This document shows, piece after piece, positions 6,503-11,840 of a stretch of 11,840 bases of DNA. Both the position numbers and the translations under genes were made by a program. Within the stretch, counting starts at the first letter, position 1, and the number at the start of each line of letters is the position of its first letter. This DNA comes from Saprospiraceae bacterium (GTDB lineage: Bacteria; Bacteroidota; Bacteroidia; Chitinophagales; Saprospiraceae): the NCBI GenBank assembly GCA_022842255.1, contig JALHPW010000089.1, positions 1 to 11,840 on the forward strand. The letters are read 5' to 3'. Below the pieces are notes generated by a model that was not told the origin of the DNA, searched no databases, and was given only the letters and a program-made list of their open reading frames with translations.

Positions 6503-7606
6503 ATGACAAATCCATATCTGTCCGGGCTGGTTTTTCCACTGCTTTTATTACTGGTTTTTATCACGGCTTGCGGCGGACAATCCAACCCTACTCCTGTAGA
6601 AGGCAATCACCCTCCGTTACTGCCCAGCCCAGACGCCGGTGCGCAAATCGGCGAGTATGTGGTGCATATTTTTGAGGACAAAAAGGGCTGGCTCTGGTTT
6701 GGCACTTTGGGCAAGGGCGTTGCCTGTTATGATGGCCGTTCACTCACCTATTTCTCCATCCAGGAGGGTTTGGTTGGCGATGCGGTTACAACGATTGTGG
6801 AAGACCATGCGGGCAATATGTGGTTTGGCACACAGTCCGGGCTTTCCAAATACGATGGTAAAACATTTACCAACTTCACCACCAAAGACGGCCTGTGCAA
6901 CGACCGGGTTTCGGACCTTCTGGTCGACAAGGACGGAAGCATCTGGATTGGCACCTGGGCGGGGGTTTGTCGATATAATGGGCTCTTTTTTAGCCAGTTC
7001 CCGCTTCCAATCCCGGAGCTTGATGTTCCCAGTTACCAAGCCACCGCCAACTGGGTCACCGAAATCATCGAAGACCGGGAAGGGAATATCTGGTTTGGGC
7101 GAAGTGGCTATGGTGCGTATAAATACGAACCGGTGTCCGGCAAGTTTACGGGGTTCACCAAAAAAGAAGGGCTTCCCTCCAATTGTGTGCAGGCCATTAT
7201 GGAAGACACAAAGGGCAATATTTGGTTTGGGACCCGGATGGCAGAAAGAGACGATCCCGACCCCAAAAAAAGGCGAGGCGCAGGCGGGCTCAGCCGCTTT
7301 GATGGCAAAACGTTTCAGCACTTTCCAGCAGTGGAGGGCCTACACCACAACGATATCTATTCCATCGCTGAAGACCAAAAAGGGAACATTTGGATAGGCG
7401 CAACGGGGCTTGGCGTGTATTGCTACGATGGGGAATCCTTCAAAATCTTCAAAGGCACCAACCGGATGGATTTGACCTATAGCTATGGGGTACAAGATAT
7501 TTTGGAAGACCGCAATGGCCAGCTTTGGTTTGGATTTTCAGGCGGGCTGTTTCGTTTGCTGGGCGATTCCATTGTGAATGTACCGGTAGGTGGCCCATGG
7601 AAGTAA
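6503..7606 (+). CDS. Two-component regulator propeller (Reg_prop) lipoprotein, seven blades
   Basis: Envelope lipoprotein of 367 residues. The signal sequence ends in a good lipobox, FITAC, with Cys23 as the predicted lipidated residue. The mature part is made of seven repeats, each carrying a G-x-[LMI]-W-[FI]-G core: residues 62-67, 104-109, 145-150, 194-199, 238-243, 294-299 and 339-344. Between them recur YDGK-T-F-FT and EGL segments, the standard Reg_prop unit. Seven units would close one beta-propeller. In hybrid two-component systems, propellers of this repeat sense polysaccharide fragments in the periplasm, but there they are fused to a kinase; here there is no transmembrane or kinase part. 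A LytS/LytTR pair lies convergently 74 nt downstream, so a sensing partnership is possible but unproven. Lipidation and blade count are read from sequence; ligand is unknown. Confidence 0.92.
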   Translation: MTNPYLSGLVFPLLLLLVFITACGGQSNPTPVEGNHPPLLPSPDAGAQIGEYVVHIFEDKKGWLWFGTLGKGVACYDGRSLTYFSIQEGLVGDAVTTIVEDHAGNMWFGTQSGLSKYDGKTFTNFTTKDGLCNDRVSDLLVDKDGSIWIGTWAGVCRYNGLFFSQFPLPIPELDVPSYQATANWVTEIIEDREGNIWFGRSGYGAYKYEPVSGKFTGFTKKEGLPSNCVQAIMEDTKGNIWFGTRMAERDDPDPKKRRGAGGLSRFDGKTFQHFPAVEGLHHNDIYSIAEDQKGNIWIGATGLGVYCYDGESFKIFKGTNRMDLTYSYGVQDILEDRNGQLWFGFSGGLFRLLGDSIVNVPVGGPWK

Positions 7607-7680
7607 CTGCTTGATATTCAAAACAATACCATGGAATTGGCGGAATTGTAGGGCTCGCCTCTCCTATTGAGCAATCAATC

Positions 7681-8364
7681 TTATAAATCCTCCACCACGC
7701 CCCGAAATCCACGGCCAATCGGAATTGAGAACCCTCCAACATCTATGACTTCAGCGGTGAACGACTCAATTTTTTCCACCGAAACAATGAACGAGCGATG
7801 TACCCGCCGAAACAAGCGTGCCGGCAAAACCGCCTCGATTTCGTGGGTGCTCATTTTAGCTTGATGCTCTGCTCGGGTGGTGACCACCTTCACGTACTCC
7901 CGCTGACTCTCCACGAAAAGGATGTCCGAAAACTGGATTTTCACTTTCTTTTTTTGGGCATATAAAAAGATGTAGTCACGTTCAACAGGGGGTAACGGAT
8001 TGGCCTTTTCTTCTTTTTTCACTTTTTGAACGGCGGTCAAAAAACGCTCGAAAGAAAAAGGCTTGAGCAAATAATCCGTCAAATTCAATTCAAAACCTTC
8101 CACCGCATATTGGTGATACGCCGTCGTGACAATGACCGCGGGCGGCTGGGCAAGCGTTTTCAAAAAATCCAAACCGCGCAATTTGGGCAAATGAATGTCC
8201 AAAAAAAGCAGGTCAACTGACTGCTCACGCAGAAAATCCGCAGCCAACAACGCATTTTTAAAACTGCCCACGAGTTCCAAAAAAGGCACGTTTTCGATAT
8301 ACCCCACCAACACCTTGACCGCCAAGGGCTCGTCCTCAATGACAATGCACTTCAATTTAGACAT
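7681..8364 (-). CDS. LytTR-family response regulator (second pair)
   Basis: Transcription factor of 227 residues that should receive phosphate from the kinase encoded immediately upstream. Receiver domain at residues 4-118: Glu10-Asp11, phospho-acceptor Asp56 in LLFLDIH, Lys101 in LLKP. LytTR DNA-binding domain at about 129-226, with YIFLYAQKKKVKIQ, FVESQREYVKVVT, FRRVHRSFIVSVEKIE and SIPIGRGF. The ATG at 8364 is preferred to an in-frame TTG three codons upstream because it starts directly at the receiver (MSKLKCIVIEDEP). It overlaps the last codons of the kinase gene by 8 nt (8357-8364), a sign of translational coupling. It is clearly related to the regulator at 3686-4462, for instance through the shared AYHQYAV and GFEL-TDYLLKP segments. 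A likely operator is the 21-bp-spaced direct repeat at 9418-9470. Confidence 0.94.
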   Translation of the reverse strand: MSKLKCIVIEDEPLAVKVLVGYIENVPFLELVGSFKNALLAADFLREQSVDLLFLDIHLPKLRGLDFLKTLAQPPAVIVTTAYHQYAVEGFELNLTDYLLKPFSFERFLTAVQKVKKEEKANPLPPVERDYIFLYAQKKKVKIQFSDILFVESQREYVKVVTTRAEHQAKMSTHEIEAVLPARLFRRVHRSFIVSVEKIESFTAEVIDVGGFSIPIGRGFRGVVEDL

Positions 8365-9430
8365 GGCTCGCAAGATTGATTTTCAAAAAAACGGTAAACT
8401 CCGTTTGGCCCTGTTCGAGGCTCAGTTCAAAATCTGCATACTGCAATTCAAGTTGTCGCCGCAGGTTCGACAAGCCAATGTTTTCCTTAATAACTGGTTC
8501 TTCGGTAGGCTCTTCGACCGAATTTTGAACCCAAAAAGACAAAAGCCCATCCTTGACCGACAGGCGAATCTTGACAAAGGGCTGCATGCGGGTCTCCGAC
8601 GCTCCATGTTTGAACGCATTTTCGACAAGCGGGACGAGCAGCAGGGGCGGGATGGGCTGTTGTGGGTCGGGCAGATGCCATGAAAACTCAATGCGCAGGG
8701 ATTCGTCGTACCTCAATTTTTCGAGCTCGAGGTAATCCGATATGATTTTGACCTCTTTTTCGATGGGAATGAACTGCCCGTTGGTTTGGTAAAGCATGAA
8801 CCGCAAAATCTCGGAAAGCCGCAAAATCGAGTCAGGCGCTAATTCGGATTTATCCTTTGCCAGCGCGTAAATGTTGTTCAGGGTATTGAACAGGAAGTGC
8901 GGGTTCGTCTGCGATTTGAGGTAGTTGAGTTCAGCTGCCTGTTTTTCGATGAGCAGTTTTTGAGCGGTTTGTCTCAATTTGATGTGGCTGTAAAGGTGCT
9001 GAATAATGCCAAAAAACGCCGCAGAGCCAAGACCTATCCCTGCGTATACTGACAGCCCCTCGGTAAGTTCATATTTTTTCAATTCATAATAGACACCGGA
9101 TTTTATCAAAATGGTCCGCCAGAGGCACAACCCAAACGGGTACAAAAGCAGGTGTCCAAACAGTAAAAAAGGCGCAATTAGCAGGCGTTTCCAATGAAAG
9201 CGCAAATAGGGCAGCGTCCGCTCGAACAGCAAAAAATTGACTGCGGTCAGGTAACTGGTTATCCAAAAGCTGTTCCACGAGGACTTCCAAAAGTCCGTAT
9301 TGTCCGGTTGAACGAGCTCGCTAAAACGACAAAGCAGGTAATAGGTCAGCGCAATCCACAGGTAAAGCTTGACGCGCTCGGTAAGGATGGGCGGCTTTTT
9401 CGACTTTATGCTGTGCGTGTTGGTTGACAT
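8357..9430 (-). CDS. Membrane LytS-type sensor histidine kinase (second pair)
   Basis: Sensor kinase of 357 residues with four predicted membrane helices: about residues 20-40, 54-72, 82-105 and 125-149. They are joined by short loops, so there is no sizable periplasmic sensing domain. A short coiled coil (150-172) leads to the His_kinase core. This includes TNPHFLFNTLNNIYAL with the phospho-acceptor His178, the N box VENAFKHG at 269-276, and IGLSNLRRQLEL at 318-329. A canonical DxGxG G1 motif is replaced by WVQNS near 300-304, as is common in this subfamily. It ends overlapping the regulator gene by 8 nt. The start ATG lies in the short divergent region shared with the haloperoxidase-like gene, where three spaced GTTGAC motifs sit; the first overlaps this start codon. 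No -7 box was found on this strand. Because it lacks its own sensor domain, signal input might come from a partner protein. Confidence 0.94.
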   Translation of the reverse strand: MSTNTHSIKSKKPPILTERVKLYLWIALTYYLLCRFSELVQPDNTDFWKSSWNSFWITSYLTAVNFLLFERTLPYLRFHWKRLLIAPFLLFGHLLLYPFGLCLWRTILIKSGVYYELKKYELTEGLSVYAGIGLGSAAFFGIIQHLYSHIKLRQTAQKLLIEKQAAELNYLKSQTNPHFLFNTLNNIYALAKDKSELAPDSILRLSEILRFMLYQTNGQFIPIEKEVKIISDYLELEKLRYDESLRIEFSWHLPDPQQPIPPLLLVPLVENAFKHGASETRMQPFVKIRLSVKDGLLSFWVQNSVEEPTEEPVIKENIGLSNLRRQLELQYADFELSLEQGQTEFTVFLKINLASHV

Positions 9431-9470
9431 TTTTCTGCTGTTCGTTGACGATGGTCTGCCGTTTGTTGAC
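9418..9470 (+). promoter_or_regulatory. Three direct repeats at 21-bp spacing, candidate LytTR operator
   Basis: YGTTNGTTGAC occurs at 9418-9428 (TGTTGGTTGAC), 9439-9449 (TGTTCGTTGAC) and 9460-9470 (CGTTTGTTGAC), each start exactly 21 bp from the last. The second and third copies agree over a longer 15-bp span (CTGCYGTTYGTTGAC at 9435 and 9456, two mismatches). Known LytTR sites (AgrA, ComE) are 9-bp direct repeats with 12-bp spacers, that is, also a 21-bp period. The array ends 6 nt before the -33 element of the haloperoxidase-like gene, the position of an activator. The first copy overlaps the kinase start codon and may be partly constrained by coding. Confidence 0.65.
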
Positions 9471-9476
9471 AGCCGG

Positions 9477-9506
9477 TTGATTGCTTTTTTTAAGCCGATA
9501 TGTTTG
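9477..9506 (+). promoter_or_regulatory. Promoter (-33 and -7) of the haloperoxidase-like gene
   Basis: TTG at 9477-9479, a 19-nt spacer, then TATGTTTG at 9499-9506: both elements and the spacing fit the Bacteroidota consensus. The -7 box ends 17 nt before the ATG at 9524 and overlaps an earlier in-frame ATG at 9500, which argues against that upstream start. The -33 TTG falls inside a fourth GTTGA word (9476-9480) that is 11 bp from the last operator repeat. Confidence 0.65.
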
Positions 9507-9523
9507 TTGAAAAATTCAAGTTT

Positions 9524-10882
9524 ATGAACATTAAAAACATCATTTCGGTATTACTTTTATTGTTGGTCGCCCAACTCCATGCCCAAACGGAGCCCTTTGC
9601 GGGCAATTGGGAAACCTGGTTCATCCCTTCGGGAAAAACGTACCGCCTAGCACCGCCACCCGCCGGCAAAGCTGAAATTGAGGAAGTCCTCCTCCTGCAA
9701 AAGTCGCTCAACGCAGTGGATTTTGAGCAAATCGAATTTTGGAACGCCGGCAGCACGGGTTATCATTGGCAAAACTTGATGGACAAAATCTGGATGACCG
9801 ATGCTTTGAAAAACGGCATTTTGGCCAATATGCTGCTCTCGGTTGCGGTATACGACGCGACCGTTGCGGCTTGGGATTCCAAATATTATCATCTTCGAAA
9901 GCGTCCTTTCGAGACCGACAAACGAATCCAATTGTACACGGTACGGCCCGAAAGCCCTTCCTTTCCGTGCGAAACTTCGGTGGCGGCAGGGGCAGCTTCG
10001 ACCATCATCGCACATTTCTTTCCCGCTATGAAAGATTCGGTCGAGCGCATGGCGAAACGCGCCATGGATTCCCGGGTTGCAGCAGGGGTAGCTTTTCCGA
10101 GCGACACCCGTGCTGGTTTCGACTTGGGAAAAAAGATCGCAGAAGCTGAAATAGAACGCACCAAAGGTTTTTTGAACAACACACCCTGGGACGGAAAACT
10201 GCCTGAGCGCGCCGGAACCTGGAATGGGAAATTTGCCATGTTGCCCAACGCAGGCACCAGTAAAACAGTGGTTTTGCAAAGTGGAAACCAATTCCGTCCT
10301 GGGCCGCCGCCCGATTTTTCTCGGGATATGGAGGAGTTGAGAAACTTCAAACAAACACAGCGTTCTATGGCCAATGCGCTGCGATTCGACAACCAGGATG
10401 TGTGGGGCGAACTGACCAACAAGAAGATTTTTGAATACAATTTGCACCTAAATGCGCCCCGTGCAGCTCGGGTTTATGCAACCTGTGCCATCGGTTATTA
10501 CGAAGGTTTTGTAGCAACCTGGGATGCAAAATATGCATATTGGGGCATACGGCCTGAACAACTGGACACTACTTTTCAACCACTTTTAGGAGGTAGCCCT
10601 CCGTTCCCCGGCTATCCATCGGGTCATGCTGCGGTGGGCAAGGTAACTGCTGATTTGCTCTGCTATTTTTTCCCGGCCGACCGAACAGCGATTCAAAAAT
10701 TGGCAAAAGATGGAGCGGAATCTCGATTTCAAGGCGGTATCCATTTTCGCACAGACAACGAAGTAGCCTTGGTTTTGGGCGAAAAAGTAGCGTCGGCTAT
10801 TGTTGAAAAATTGAAAATGGATGGCGCTGGACCTACTTTAGGGTTTGAAAAACAGAAAACAATCGGGAAAGCAAAACGATGA
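9524..10882 (+). CDS. Secreted PAP2 superfamily / vanadium-dependent haloperoxidase-like enzyme
   Basis: Exported enzyme of 452 residues. A signal peptide covers residues 1-20 (MNIKNIIS..., cleavage after LHA). The C-terminal half carries the full vanadate/phosphate pocket. Lys336 and Arg343 form K-x6-RP (KYAYWGIRP), Ser366-Gly367-His368 lie in YPSGHAAV, and Arg401, His407 and Asp411 form SR-x5-H-x3-D. In vanadium chloroperoxidase the equivalent residues have the same K/R and R/H spacing. The N-terminal half repeats this layout (KYYHLRKRP from Lys120; SPSFPCETS; SR-x5-A-x3-D from Ser183). It has lost both histidines, so it looks like a degenerate duplicate. The product could be a haloperoxidase or an acid phosphatase; sequence reading cannot decide. 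It is divergent from the second kinase gene and preceded by a candidate LytTR operator, so control by that pair is likely. The start at 9524 is preferred because the promoter overlaps the earlier ATG at 9500. Confidence 0.88.
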   Translation: MNIKNIISVLLLLLVAQLHAQTEPFAGNWETWFIPSGKTYRLAPPPAGKAEIEEVLLLQKSLNAVDFEQIEFWNAGSTGYHWQNLMDKIWMTDALKNGILANMLLSVAVYDATVAAWDSKYYHLRKRPFETDKRIQLYTVRPESPSFPCETSVAAGAASTIIAHFFPAMKDSVERMAKRAMDSRVAAGVAFPSDTRAGFDLGKKIAEAEIERTKGFLNNTPWDGKLPERAGTWNGKFAMLPNAGTSKTVVLQSGNQFRPGPPPDFSRDMEELRNFKQTQRSMANALRFDNQDVWGELTNKKIFEYNLHLNAPRAARVYATCAIGYYEGFVATWDAKYAYWGIRPEQLDTTFQPLLGGSPPFPGYPSGHAAVGKVTADLLCYFFPADRTAIQKLAKDGAESRFQGGIHFRTDNEVALVLGEKVASAIVEKLKMDGAGPTLGFEKQKTIGKAKR

Positions 10883-10980
10883 GTGCAGTAGGGCGGGCTT
10901 TTTAGTTGGAAAGGAAATCTATGTGGCCGTTGGCTGGCTTTGGAAACGGGTAAATGAACTGACAGTTTTTTTACGTTTAA

Positions 10981-10999
10981 AATCCATTCCCCATGGATT
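10981..10999. repeat. Small inverted repeat upstream of the last gene
   Basis: AATCCAT (10981-10987) and ATGGATT (10993-10999) form 7-bp arms with a 5-nt loop. They lie 7 nt before the -7 box of the following gene and 8 nt after a T7 run (10966-10972). It could be an operator for a dimeric regulator overlapping the -33 region, or chance. No clear terminator for the preceding gene was found in the 148-nt gap. Confidence 0.5.
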
Positions 11000-11006
11000 G
11001 GGCGGC

Positions 11007-11014
11007 TACTTTTG
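11007..11014 (+). promoter_or_regulatory. -7 promoter box of the last gene
   Basis: TACTTTTG matches TAnnTTTG and ends 16 nt before the ATG at 11031. No TTG at the proper -33 distance; a 7-bp inverted repeat occupies part of that region instead. Confidence 0.5.
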
Positions 11015-11030
11015 GTAAAATTTTCAACAG

Positions 11031-11840
11031 ATGAAAGAAGTTCTTTTTACCGCCCTCTTGCTCCTTGCAACTGCACATCGCCTTTCTTCTCAAGCCCAAC
11101 AGGCCAACTACTGGCCCCTCCAAGAAGGTGCTGCGCTCGATTTTTCCAACGGCCAGCCGCAACTGGTCCAACAGTGCGCCTTCTCGTCATTTGAGGCCTG
11201 CGGGGCCATTTGCGACGAGCAGGGGCAACTGCAACTCTACTCCAACGGCGGTGGTCGCGATAGCCCTGTTCAACCCAAGGGCACCATTTGGAACAAAAAC
11301 CATACGGTATTGTACGATATGGGCAATACCGAAGGTGGAGGGTACAGCGCCATGCAAGGGGCAACCATCATTCCTGCACCGGGAAAACCCCACCACTATT
11401 ATGTACTCACCATGGAGGAGGCTGAATTTGAGGCCAATGGTGGTGGGGTGCCCGGACAACCACTGGGACGCGGCTTTTCCGCATTTTTGGTGAATATGGA
11501 GGCCAATGGTGGATTGGGAGCGGTAGTAGAGTACCTCCATATGCTTTATGTGCCCGCTTATGAAGGCTTGTGCGCCATTCAACACCCCAACTGTCGCGAC
11601 TATTGGGTGATAATTACTGACCAAAATACGAGCGAACTGTTGGTGTTTCCAATTACCCCGCAGGGTATCGGCGCAGCGCAACGCTTCAATTTATCCAGCC
11701 CTTTTGACCAGGTAAATGTAGCCGGGGCCGAAATCAGTGCCAGTCCGGATGGACAACACATACAAGCTGGGCGCTATTTATTCCGGTTTAATCCGCTTAC
11801 CGGCGAACTCAGCCAAAAACGAAGACTTGCTACAGATTTG
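11031..11840 (+). CDS. Secreted protein of a Bacteroidota surface/T9SS-associated type, C-terminus cut by the window edge
   Basis: 270 codons are visible and the frame is open at the right edge. The protein begins with a signal peptide (MKEVLFTALLLLATAHRLSS, then QAQ). The mature start (NYWPLQEGAALDFSNGQP) is followed by GAICDEQGQLQLYSNGG, GTIWNKNHTVLYDM, QGATIIPAPGKPHHYYVLT and later EISASPDGQHI. This order is typical of large secreted Bacteroidota proteins that open with a beta-propeller-like region and often end in a T9SS or gliding-motility type C-terminal domain. That end is outside the window, so secretion by T9SS is only inferred. No catalytic motif was recognised. A -7 box just upstream suggests independent transcription from the haloperoxidase-like gene. 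Confidence 0.8.
   Translation, partial: MKEVLFTALLLLATAHRLSSQAQQANYWPLQEGAALDFSNGQPQLVQQCAFSSFEACGAICDEQGQLQLYSNGGGRDSPVQPKGTIWNKNHTVLYDMGNTEGGGYSAMQGATIIPAPGKPHHYYVLTMEEAEFEANGGGVPGQPLGRGFSAFLVNMEANGGLGAVVEYLHMLYVPAYEGLCAIQHPNCRDYWVIITDQNTSELLVFPITPQGIGAAQRFNLSSPFDQVNVAGAEISASPDGQHIQAGRYLFRFNPLTGELSQKRRLATDL

Noticed and set aside
6639..7397. Long plus-strand open frame inside the propeller gene
   Set aside because: It is an alternative-frame shadow of the seven-repeat lipoprotein; the real frame has a signal peptide and regular motifs.
7607..7680. Bidirectional terminator between the convergent propeller and regulator genes
   Set aside because: Looked for a strong stem in the 74-nt gap and found only short imperfect pairings.
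8365..8373. TTG at 8373 as start of the second regulator
   Set aside because: The ATG at 8364 begins directly at the receiver domain and gives a typical short overlap with the kinase gene.
9500..9523. Upstream ATG at 9500 as start of the haloperoxidase-like gene
   Set aside because: It overlaps the -7 box and would place eight residues before an otherwise standard signal peptide.
9647..10447. 266-codon minus-strand open frame opposite the haloperoxidase-like gene
   Set aside because: The plus strand encodes all catalytic motifs and a signal peptide; the antisense frame shows no domain.

Overview
The window looks like chromosomal DNA from a Bacteroidota bacterium, most plausibly of the Saprospiria (Haliscomenobacter/Lewinella-like). 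That placement is an inference from several signs. Promoter -7 boxes have the form TAnnTTTG. There is a C-terminal type IX secretion (T9SS) sorting domain, two LytS-type kinase/LytTR regulator pairs, a stand-alone 'two-component regulator propeller' lipoprotein, and short heptad and octad intergenic repeats. No rRNA, tRNA, CRISPR array, transposase or phage gene was seen.

Layout. Positions 1-1301 (minus) hold an inorganic phosphate transporter of the PiT family that runs off the left edge. Positions 1302-1659 are non-coding and carry an 8-bp tandem repeat, a 7-bp tandem repeat and a possible promoter for the transporter. Positions 1660-4462 (minus) are a first two-component pair: a LytTR response regulator (4462-3686) followed by a soluble TPR-containing LytS-type histidine kinase (3570-1660), with a long inverted repeat between them. 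Positions 4463-4843 are non-coding and carry a perfect 16-bp palindrome. Positions 4844-6420 (plus) encode an unrecognised cysteine-rich, probably exported protein and a T9SS cargo protein. Positions 6503-7606 (plus) encode a seven-repeat propeller lipoprotein. Convergent to it is a second pair (minus): a membrane LytS-type kinase (9430-8357) overlapping its LytTR regulator (8364-7681) by 8 nt. Divergent from that kinase is a secreted PAP2/vanadium-haloperoxidase-like enzyme (9524-10882, plus). From 11031 to the right edge is the start of a secreted protein of a kind common in this phylum.

How the parts may work together. The most informative spot is the short region between the second kinase and the haloperoxidase-like gene. 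It has three copies of an 11-bp motif (YGTTNGTTGAC) at exact 21-bp spacing, ending 6 nt before a well-formed -33/-7 promoter for the enzyme. Direct repeats with a two-turn period are the known geometry of LytTR operators. The economical reading is that the neighbouring regulator activates the enzyme gene and perhaps its own kinase gene; the propeller lipoprotein could be an envelope sensing component. The enzyme itself shows an internal duplication, with a degenerate N-terminal PAP2-like half lacking both histidines and an intact C-terminal half.

Limits: all functional calls come from reading motifs by eye. No database search, structure prediction or folding calculation was run.
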